Assembly (NCBI GenBank): GCA_033002965.1 | Contig: JAURVB010013238.1 | Coordinates: 62,001-126,000, forward strand | Source: Piper betle | Lineage: Eukaryota > Streptophyta > Magnoliopsida > Piperales > Piperaceae | Reading direction: 5' to 3' | DNA length: 64,000 nt | In this document: one piece after another, positions 47,728 to 56,167 of the stretch | Position numbering within the stretch: position 1 is the stretch's first letter | Layout of the letters: the number at the start of each line of letters is the position of its first letter | The notes under the pieces: generated by a model | Told to the model about the DNA's origin: nothing | The model's database searches: none | The model's input: only the letters and a program-made list of their open reading frames with translations | Translations under genes and position numbers: made by a program

Positions 47728-48263
47728 ATGCGTTGCTAGCATTTACCAACACACCCTCCCACCCGCATCTGCCGGTCCGTTTGCCTGCCCGCTCGCCCGC
47801 GACCGACCTGCCCGATTGCCGGCCTGTCCACCCGTTCGACTACCCCCGCCCCCTCGCCACGGCCCCCAGCCCCCAGCCTATCCCAAGCCGCCGCGGCCCC
47901 CTGATCGGCCCAAGCCATAGCCCCTCTATCGTGGCCCCCCGCCCACCTTCCCTACGACGACCCCGCCCGCCCCAAGCCACCGCAGTCCCCTGCCACCACT
48001 CGCCTGCCGTTGTGGTCCCTTGCTTGCCCCAAGCCACTCTAGGCGGGGGGGCCACAACTTGGGCCGGTAGGGGGCTGCAGCTGCTTGGGGCGGGCGGGCG
48101 GGGGGTGGCGACGAGGGACCGTGGCGAGGGTGGGGGGTGGTCAGACGGGTGGGCGGTCGGATGGGTGGGTAGGTGGATGGGCTGGCAGATGCAGGGGGTG
48201 GGAGGGTGTGTTTGGGCTGTTGGGTTGAATTCCAGCGGCCCAGATTAAATGCTGGTAACGCAT
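47728..48263. repeat. GC-rich foldback element with long imperfect inverted repeats
   Basis: The left end atgcgttgctagcattta (47728) matches the reverse complement of the right end (48246-48263, read as atgcgttaccagcattta). The inner arms continue the symmetry: aacacaccctccc at 47748 against ggagggtgtgttt at about 48202, and a C-rich left arm against a G-rich right arm up to a centre near 48.0 kb. The right arm has about 45 extra bases near its outer end. Overlapping proline/arginine-rich frames here are composition artefacts. It resembles a foldback or hairpin MITE; no target duplication could be fixed. Confidence 0.7.
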
Positions 48264-48267
48264 GCCA

Positions 48268-48272
<5 letters not shown>

Positions 48273-48330
<58 letters not shown>
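48273..48330. repeat. (TA)n microsatellite
   Basis: A pure TA dinucleotide run of about 58 bases immediately beside the foldback element. Confidence 0.95.
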
Positions 48331-48333
<3 letters not shown>

Positions 48334-48383
48334 GAATAATGTTTCTGTGATGCAGCGCAAGCAAGTTGCTTGTGCTTGAGTTT

Positions 48384-48418
48384 TTTTCAGCCGTTGGATT
48401 CTATCCAACGGCTGAAAA
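48384..48418. repeat. Perfect 16-bp stem with 3-base loop
   Basis: TTTTCAGCCGTTGGAT, then TCT, then ATCCAACGGCTGAAAA. The two arms are exactly complementary. It lies between the (TA)n run and the SYP7 fragment. It could form a cruciform or RNA hairpin, or be the fused ends of a small inverted-repeat element. Confidence 0.9.
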
Positions 48419-48766
48419 TTATATCCCACCCATCCCTTGCCACCTTTCCCGCCCTCCCCGCCCCAGTCCACCACATGCCGGACACGCCGGATCTCCAACC
48501 CAATCGGCACTGCCCTTCCCTCCCCGCCGCGCATCTGCATCGAAGCCCCTTCTCGTAAGAGCACAGCCGTCGGTGGGGTCGGCATCAATCTAGCAGCACA
48601 GCCGACATGATGATGCCGGGAGTCGTCGGCATGGGAGCCCGAGGTGGCTGGTCGCGGAGTCCGGTGAGGGAAGGGGGACTCTGCTTCTCTTCCTCTGCCG
48701 GGACGCCTCCATCTGCTTTGATCCCCTTCCCGATTGGAGAGATTGCTGATTCTGTCCTTTGAAGAG

Positions 48767-48934
48767 ATGATCAATGCCAAGAACTCCATCCTGGCCTCCG
48801 ACGACGACGATCAGGTGATCAATGCCAACGAGAAGAACAGGGCGACCGCCGTGGCTTTGAATGCCGAGATCCGCCGCACCAAGGTTCGATTGCTGGAGGA
48901 GGTTCCCAAATTGCAGCGATTGGCCATCAAAAAG
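48767..48934 (+). pseudogene. SYP7-family syntaxin exon fragment
   Basis: The frame ends NEKNRATAVALNAEIRRTKV, then RLLEEVPKLQRLAIKK, followed by a donor-like AAG|GTCCTA. This matches the helical region of plant SYP7 (SYP71-type) Qc-SNAREs as I remember it. The preceding part (ILASDDDDQVINA) aligns only loosely, and neither the SNARE motif nor the C-terminal membrane anchor follows downstream. It is therefore an isolated exon, either captured or left from a dead gene. Confidence 0.6.
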
Positions 48935-49039
48935 GTCCTATTTTTTTTAAATGTTGTTATATTTCTCGTGTCTGTCTGTCTACCGTCTTATGTTACGAAA
49001 TATGCTTATGTTTATTAGAGCCTGTCTTTGCTCCTGTAA

Positions 49040-49708
49040 TTGGAGAGATTGGTAATTGACCTTTATCACGATATGATTGCCTCTCTGGAGTGCATGCCAG
49101 ATGCTCGTACATTTCATCTCGTTTTTAGAGCATGCACTGATTTGTCTGATTTTGAAGTTGGTGGAAAGATTTATTCTCATGCTTGGGCAGTGGGGATTGA
49201 ATTTAATATCCTTGTTGGAACAACCCTTGATATCCATGTATAGTAAAGCCGGTGATCTTCAAACTGTTCACGCCTATGTTGTCAAGGCTGGATTTGGAGG
49301 GATGATGGCAGCATTCAAACTTTTGAATAGCATCAACAAAGAAAAGGAAGATGTGATTGTGTGGAATGCTTTGGTAAAGGCTTGCACTGAGCGCAAGGAA
49401 GTGGTTGAGACTTCAAAGGTACTGCAGAACATGCTATGAAGGGGTGTTCTTCCAAATGACAATACTCTCTTATTGTTGATTTCTTTGTTTTCGTCACTTC
49501 CGTTGTTGTACAAGGGAATGGAGGCCCATGCCTGCATTGCTAAAAGGGGATTTGAAAGTGAGACTTTGTTAGCTAATGCCCTTGTTCACATGTATGGAAA
49601 ATGTGAGCACCCAAAGGAGGGCAATCACATTTTGTCTTTGATTAGAACTCCCAAAAGGGTGCACCCTGGTTACAGCTTTATTGATTATGTGGGAAGTGCT
49701 GGTTAACA
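49040..49708 (+). pseudogene. Pentatricopeptide repeat (PPR) protein fragment
   Basis: PPR-like segments are legible: PDARTFHLVFRACTDLSDF, EVGGKIYSHAWAVGIEFNIL, ISMYSKAGDLQT, DVIVWNALVKACTERKEV and GFESETLLANALVHMYGKC, the vocabulary of PLS-type organelle RNA-binding PPR proteins. The reading frame shifts at about 49230 and stops at 49437 before resuming. The N-terminal transit peptide and most repeats are missing. A non-functional fragment. Confidence 0.75.
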
Positions 49709-50259
49709 TGTAAGAGTGTCATTGATGGCATTGTTCTGATTGAATGATGATGCGATTGAGCTTCATTTTTCCTCTATGAAAGCTAAAATTTACTGACATA
49801 GCCAGAAGGGAATGGGTAAAGGTTCACCTCTGAAAATTGAGCTAAATGCAGTTAACTTGGGAGCAGTTCCTCAATCATGGATGCATAGCCGTTGGCATAT
49901 TAACTCTTATTGATAGGTTAACAAAAGCAAAGTTGCCTACATTATTTGATGATAGAAGGACAATCCCTTGGAAGTCCTGTGATTTTGTGATGTATATCAG
50001 GTTATTGTAGCTGAGAGAATTATATGAGTCAAACCTGTATTCATATAAAATAGGGGCTAACCTGATTTGTAATGACTTGGCATGTGGATGTTGGCATTTC
50101 ATAGTCTTTGTAGGTTATTGTGTTTTGGTGTGATAAGCATTAGAACATTTTGATAAGCTGTGAGAAATCTAGCTTGCAGTGTTATTGTTTTTAATTGCTT
50201 TTACCTTTTATCTAATTATTATTTATATCTTGTTGAAGTGTTTGTTTATCTTGGTGTTG
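49709..50259. other. Spacer between gene fragments
   Basis: No recognisable gene, RNA or repeat structure in about 550 bases. Confidence 0.4.
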
Positions 50260-50389
50260 GTCAGCCAAGCAAGACTTGCACCAAGGGTATGAATTGTTGT
50301 AATCAAAGAGCAGAACTTTTATACCAGCTTCGGCACATTCAATTGCATATTGAGGGTTGTCGTCAATTAAGATTTGAGCTCCAAAAGAC
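50260..50389 (-). pseudogene. HAD-superfamily (5'-nucleotidase-like) exon fragment
   Basis: After an acceptor-like TGTCAG the minus strand reads SFGAQILIDDNPQYAIECAE, then AGIKVLLFDYNNSYPWCK. The LIDDNP...A...G segment is typical of motif IV of HAD phosphatases, and the following FDYxNSYPW text is like plant proteins annotated as 5'(3')-deoxyribonucleotidase-like. The nucleophile motif DxDxT is not found nearby. Only one exon is legible, so I treat it as a fragment. Confidence 0.5.
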
Positions 50390-51160
50390 CTGACAATTTT
50401 AAGGATAAAGTTTCAATCACCACAACCTCTTATTATCTCATGAATTTCAATCACATTATTAAGTAAACTACTATGAATATCACTTCTCTTAGCATCATCA
50501 ATTCATCTCTTCAAACACCTACAAATTTGCAAATTTCTCCTTGATGCTTCGTCTGATTTGATCTAGCCATGGAAAAGACTGTTGTAGAACTTCTTTAAAG
50601 GGCATATATAAGGACAAATACTGTGATGTTTGAAAGTTAAGTTAGCCTAGAACAAGAGTCAAACAAATGGGGAGTACTGAATCCTTACAATTGTAATTGT
50701 TCACTTTTTTTTCATGGCTGCAAACTTTCACTTTCCGGCTTTTAGCATACAAGTCGAGTTTACACAGTTGACTCTACAAAACCAATGGTATAAAAACATG
50801 ATATTCGGCAAGAGAATGATTCGAACGATAATTGTCTGCAATATATCTGTTCAAAGCAGAAAGGAAGCTCCCAAGAACTGTCAGCAAAAGTATAAAATTG
50901 CATCCATTAGCAATGAGCTAAAATAACAACATTGATACCATCAAATAATAATGACCAATCCATTCATATAACAGGCATCAAATAACAACACTGATTTCGT
51001 CAAACACTGGTAACCAATCTGCCACAAAGGAATTGTCTAAATGGAACAGCCGATTAACAGATGAGTCTAGCAGTGGCTAAATTGAATGCAAGCGACCATA
51101 TTGCACCAAGAAAATAAAATTAGTTCCTTTAATAAAAGATACCATCAACAAATCAGCCGT
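50390..51160. other. Spacer between gene fragments
   Basis: About 770 bases of AT-rich DNA without a supported gene. A phrase 'catcaaataacaacactgat' recurs with variation near 50939 and 50979. Confidence 0.35.
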
Positions 51161-51218
51161 TTCATCGAAAAATCTCAATAAATACAACAGTTATTAGCTC
51201 AATGCCAAGAACACTGAG

Positions 51219-51515
51219 CTGATGATTTCCACACTGATCACAACCAGAGCAAGGAACGTATGTGATGGTACTCCCCGAATCAACAATCAAAGCAAACTCC
51301 CGCGGAGGAGTCCCAATCCAAAGCAAACTCCTGACTGCAATCAACAAAACCCCCATCACCAAACACTCGAAATCACCCCGAATCGCAACACCAAGGAAAT
51401 TTAAAAAAAAAAGAGAACAAAACAGAGCATCACGAGACCCGTTGGTGAGAAGATCGTCGTACAGCTGCATCTGTGCATTGGGCAGCCCCTGGGAGTCCTT
51501 CTGGAGGCGGCGGTG
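51219..51515 (-). pseudogene. Aspartic protease (A1 family) N-terminal fragment
   Basis: The minus strand carries HRRLQKDSQGLPNAQMQLYD then DLLTNG (51515-51438). An intron-like gap of about 110 bases ends in TTGCAG, and SLLWIGTPPREFALIVDSGS then TITYVPCSGCDQCGNHQ follows (to 51219). DSGST is the first catalytic aspartate motif of pepsin-like proteases, and the surrounding text is that of plant aspartyl proteases. The second catalytic half is absent and the frame upstream has no signal peptide. It is a two-exon fragment that keeps plausible splice signals. Confidence 0.7.
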
Positions 51516-51889
51516 GAAACTCCGGCGACCCGGCAGCCGAGAAACGTTGGGCTCGGAAAAGACGAGAGGGAAGACGATGGCTGACGAAATCAGTGTTGGC
51601 CTCAAGCACGATGTTGGCCTGGACCGCTCCTTCCCCCTCCCTACGCTACCGCCACTGCCCCTGTCATGCTCGCTCCTGTTCCACCCTGTCAGTGGCCTGC
51701 ATGTCTTTTAGCGACAACATTTGCCTGTTGGGGTGGCGATGTCCCAAGTCATGGTGTCACCGATGATGGGTTCGAACATGGTCTCCTCTGTTGTGTGTGA
51801 GGTGGCGTCGAATTGTGAGATTGGCAAAGCGGCGACAACACTGGTTGTTGGCGTCTCTAGCTGGCAACGGGCAGTTGGTGGCAAGGTCG

Positions 51890-52912
51890 CCGATGGTGGG
51901 GTGACATGGCAAAACAGAGGGGTTGGGGGGTGATCTTTAGGTAGGGAAAGAAATAGGGGAGAAGGTCAGGGGTAGTTTAGTAATAAAAACTTAACTTGCT
52001 CCTGCCCTGAGTCAATATTACAAAATACATCCAAAAAATATATAAAAATACAGTAAAAAATCATAAAATAAAATAATCGAGTGCAAACTCGAATAATATT
52101 CTCTAAACCTAATAACCCACCCAAAATTAATAAATAAAGCATCCTAATGCGGTAAAAGGCGTAAAACTAATTATGTAATCTACTATATATAAAAAAATAT
52201 TAAACTGACATACTTTTATATATTCTAATAACTTTTTTTCTGCTGCATTCGTGATGTGCTCTAAAATTAACTTGACTGAAAATAATGGTTGAACCACGTT
52301 TATCGATAACGTCATAAACACATAAAAACTTGACTCGTTCCCGGTTTGAGTCAATGTTATGAAATAAATTTTAATATATATATATATAATTTTATAATAA
52401 AAACTTAACTCTTTCCCAACTCGAGTTAATATTACAAAATAAATTTAAAAAATATATAAAATAATATCTTAATGAAAACTTGACTTGAGTCAAGTTTTTA
52501 TTACAAAATTATTATATATATATATATATTAAATTTATTTCGTAATATTGATTCGAGTCGGGAGTAAGTTAATTTTTTATTAAGAAATTATTTTATATAT
52601 TTTTTAAATTTTATTTTATAATATTGACTCGAGTCAGGACTGAGTCAAGTTTTTATTACGAAATTATTTTATATATATTTTAAAATTTATTTCATAATAT
52701 TGGCTCGAGGGAGTGGGTTAATTTTTTATTACAAAAGTATTATATATATATATATATTAAATTTATTTCCTAATATTGACTCTAGTCGGGAGCGAGTCAA
52801 GTTTTTATTACGAAATTGCCCCCGACCCCATTATTTTCATCCCTGACCTTCTCCCTTACTGACGATCACCCCGACCCCCCCCCTCCTCTATTTTTCCTGT
52901 GCCACCCCAACT
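51890..52912. repeat. Large imperfect inverted repeat built from ~75-90-bp units
   Basis: The phrase 'gagtcaag/cttgactc' plus 'tttttattac' plus 'taatattgactcgagtcggga' recurs about every 75-90 bases, inverted on either side of a near-palindrome at 52475-52498 (aaaacttgacttgagtcaag...). The outer arms also match in inverse: 'ggagaaggtcaggg' at about 51959 against 'ccctgaccttctccc' at about 52842. The left arm carries about 170-270 extra bases. The unit resembles text at about 22500-22560 in the LTR at 22.1-25.1 kb, so it may derive from LTR sub-repeats of that family. Confidence 0.6.
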
Positions 52913-53328
52913 GCCTGTGACCTTACCGCCGCCATCACCTATATCACCGCTGGAAGTGCTACGACCGCCTCCTCACCGGACTCCCAAGCTGACGCCTGCT
53001 GCCAGCTGTGCTGCACTGCACTGGTGGAGAAACAGAGGAAGCTCCTCTACTTCATTGTCGTTGCAGCTTCCGCCGGTGTTGGATCACAGGCCGCCCGCTG
53101 TAAACCAGTGACTCCGTCGGCTATTGCTGCCTCGCAACCACGACGACTTTAGGTAACCTAAAGCGACGTGACAAAATAGAGGGGGGCCAATTGGCGTGGC
53201 AAACCCAGGGGGGGACAAGGGGAGTGGCAGGGGGAGAGGGTGCGGGGCAAGGCGAGGGGTCCTACGGGGGGGAGCCTCCCCACCCTCTCTCTCTCTCTCT
53301 TTATATATATATATATATATATATATGC
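52913..53328. other. GC-rich then microsatellite DNA
   Basis: C-rich, later G-rich segment of about 370 bases followed by (CT)n(TA)n at about 53285-53326. Short frames here reflect composition. It may continue the inverted-repeat structure to its left. Confidence 0.4.
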
Positions 53329-53413
53329 AAGATGCCGATTATGTCTCTAACATGAGCGGCTTCGTTACAAAATGGATCAAATTTGATGATAAACAAATAA
53401 ATATTACACTAAC

Positions 53414-54029
53414 TGTAACGACCCAGTCCAAAGTGCAACGTAATTGGCTAAGTCATTTCTTTAAAATGGGTACCCCGGAAGTTAAAGATTTATAGTCCAT
53501 TCCCACTTATAAACATGATCTTCTTCCAGTAGGTATTAGATGTGAGACTAAGTTGAGGGATCTCACAATCCACCCACACTTAGGAATTTCGTCCCCGAAA
53601 TGCCTATTCTTGGCCCGTTGCTAGCCCCAACCCACGACCTTTCGGCCCATGACCGGCAGCCTAGCCAACGTTTCTAATCCAGCCCACCATCTAACACAGA
53701 ACCAGGTCAGCTCTGATACAATTTGTAACGACCTAGCCCAAAGTGCAACGTAATGGGCTAAGTCATTTCTTTAAAATGGGTACCCCGAAGTTAAGAGATC
53801 TATAGTTCATTCCACTTATTAGCAGGATCTTCTCCCAGTAGGTATTAGATGTGGGACTAAGTTGAGGGATCTCACAATATTGTGAGATCCCTCAACTTAG
53901 TCCACATCTAATACCTACTGGAGAAGATCCTGTTAATAAGTGGGAATGAACTATAGATCTTAACTTCCAAGGTACCCATTTTAAAGAAATGATTTAGCTA
54001 TTACGTTACACTTTGGCTGAGTCGTTACA
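53414..54029 (-). mobile_element. TRIM-like miniature LTR retroelement with an extra inverted LTR
   Basis: On the minus strand two LTRs of about 153 bases (53876-53724 and 53567-53414) begin TGTGAGATCCCTCAACTTAG and end in GTCGTTACA. Right after the first is a primer-binding-like TTGTATCAGAGCTGACCTGG (about 53725-53706). The internal region is only about 156 bases and ends with CGGGGACGAAATTCC and TGTGGGTGG, like the polypurine tract of Gypsy elements. A third LTR copy (53881-54029) lies in the opposite orientation, separated by ATAT, forming a 300-bp palindrome. CTAAC flanks the whole unit at 53409-53413 and 54030-54034. There is no coding capacity, so it depends on another element. Confidence 0.8.
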
Positions 54030-54034
54030 CTAAC

Positions 54035-54203
54035 CTTCTTTGTGATATTTGAATCTTTTGTGATATTTGAATCTAGCTGGCTATAGAGAGAATAATATTT
54101 TTAATTTATTTATGAATAAATAAATCTAGGTCATCTTATAATTATTTCCCCAATTAGAGTGTGAGATAAGAAAATTTTTTATCCCTTGTTCACACAATCC
54201 AAT

Positions 54204-54244
<41 letters not shown>

Positions 54245-55371
54245 GATTGAGCAAGCAGTACACTTATTATGCATTTGGCTTGAACATAAATTATTGTGTA
54301 TTTAATATAGGCAAATAATATAAACATGCATTTCATATGACTGTCCAATCTGACCAACTTAATTAGTAAAAGTTAGTATAATTTGAAAATTTTAAAGTGA
54401 CTATAAGATTCATGAGTTAATAGGGTTTGAAGATTAAATATTTTATAAGTGTATGTTTGGTTGACAAGTGTTCGTTTGGGTGACACGAAATTAGTGTAAG
54501 TGATATAAAATTTATAGTCAACTTTATTACAAATGGTTATATTTAATATATTTTGTACAAAAAATATTATCATGTTTATTAATTTATATGTAAATTTAAT
54601 ATAATTACATCTAAGAGAATATAAAGTAATTATGATTCCTTTGCGTGTATACTTCAATGAACAAAAACAATTCTCCTACTTTCTCTTTAAAAAAATGATT
54701 TTTTTATTCATCGGAGAGCACACCAGATTTAATTTAAACTCAAAACATATTATAAAATTAGTAATTTTTTTAAAAATATATTATATATATATGTAATTTT
54801 AATAAATTGGTCATTTTAAAAATTTTAAATTTATATATAATATTTCTTTTGTGTAGCAATTTTTATTTTACTTATAAATAGGTTGTTAAAATTTGGTTTT
54901 ATTAAAAGTAGGATATTTAATCAATTAAAAATATAATAAAAATAAATACAAAAATCATCATTATTATAAAATAAATTTATATTTAAAATTAAAATTTATC
55001 TCTTTTATAAAATGCGGGGCCGTTCTGGGCAGAGAAATTGTTGTAAAATCCACAGCCATTGGATTGGAGGGCATTGAAATTGTCCAAAATGATATTATCT
55101 GCCGCCCAAGTGTACACACCCGGTTTTGAACGGGAAGGGTTCAGATACATTTTTTTTAGAAAAGGGGAAATAAACGTTGTTTTTTTTTATGGAATGAAAT
55201 TAATAAATGAGTTTAAAAAATTCCAAATTCAGAGAAGAAGAAGCGGGACCCCTCCTCCCTTCCTTCCCCATTTTGGGCGTGAGCCCCGAACTAGTGAGGG
55301 AGTCATTTCCCTCTCTCTCCTTCCCCACCGTTTCGCCGATTGCCCTGCGACCTTTCCTTTGGGTCGGGCGT
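54035..55371. other. AT-rich spacer upstream of the myosin gene
   Basis: Strongly AT-rich to about 55000, with a (TA)n run at about 54205-54241. It then changes to the mixed, pyrimidine-rich composition expected of a promoter and leader. No gene is supported. Confidence 0.4.
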
Positions 55372-55404
55372 GGGGGTTGGGGGTTAGGGGTTAGGGGTTG
55401 GGGG
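55372..55404 (+). repeat. Telomere-like G-tract cluster (possible G-quadruplex)
   Basis: Five successive runs of four or five G are separated by TT or TTA: GGGGG-TT-GGGGG-TTA-GGGG-TTA-GGGG-TT-GGGGG. This satisfies the usual pattern for an intramolecular G-quadruplex. It lies about 760 bases upstream of the myosin ATG. Confidence 0.85.
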
Positions 55405-56167
55405 ATGGTCTTCCACACTCACAAGCTCGTGTGGTCTGCGAGCTCGTTGCCAACTCCCTCCTTTCCTCCCTCCTAATGTTGTTGATCAAGGCGTTTTCTT
55501 CTAAGATTCGAAGGTATGGGGTGTTTGTTTAACGTGTAAGTCATGTTGAAGCTGTTGGGAGTCCAACCCACTTTTTTCTTGTTGGGATTCATCTTTCAAA
55601 ACTGTTGTCTTTTTGTCACAGTCACAGTATTTTCCATTTATTTATTGTAGTTTATTTGTTTACATATTGTTCTTCTCCCTGGTTGCAGGAAGGGAAGTTG
55701 ATTGTGAGGAGCAGATCGAGTGCAACCGATACCATTGAAGTTGTTTCCACCTCCCTCATTCCTTGTTTTGGAATTTTTTAATCGGGACTTTCCTTTCTGG
55801 TTCATGAATTTGATTGGTCTCTCCCTTTAGTTTCTGTATTCATTATTATTATTGTTATTGTTATTTGGGTTGTCGAATTAATAATCCTCTGAGGGGCTGC
55901 CACCAAAAGGTGGTGAAGAAGAAGAAGAAGAAAATCTCATTTGAATTCTCTGCTTTTGTTTCGGCTTCACAGTCTCTGCCACCAAATCCGATTGTTAGTC
56001 TCGAATCCGAGTGAGTGAGTGCTTGAGTGTTCATTGATTCTTGGCCCTACATCTTCCCAAAACATTTGCATTTCTGATAGTCGGTATCTTCTACCAAGGG
56101 AAAGCTTGCCAATCAATCTTCTCTTCTCATTGACGAGGAGAAAGATCTGTATCTTTGAACTCGGAGG
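55405..56167 (+). promoter_or_regulatory. Probable 5' leader of the myosin gene with an intron
   Basis: A donor (CGAAG|GTATGG at about 55514) and an acceptor (GGTTGCAG ending 55688) suggest a spliced non-coding leader ahead of the ATG at 56168. A second leader intron cannot be excluded. This is based on splice consensus only. Confidence 0.35.

Noticed and set aside
47642..48789. Long frames on both strands, up to 287 codons
   Set aside because: They cross the GC-rich foldback and a pure (TA)n run, which codes Tyr-Ile repeats. These are artefacts of repeat composition.
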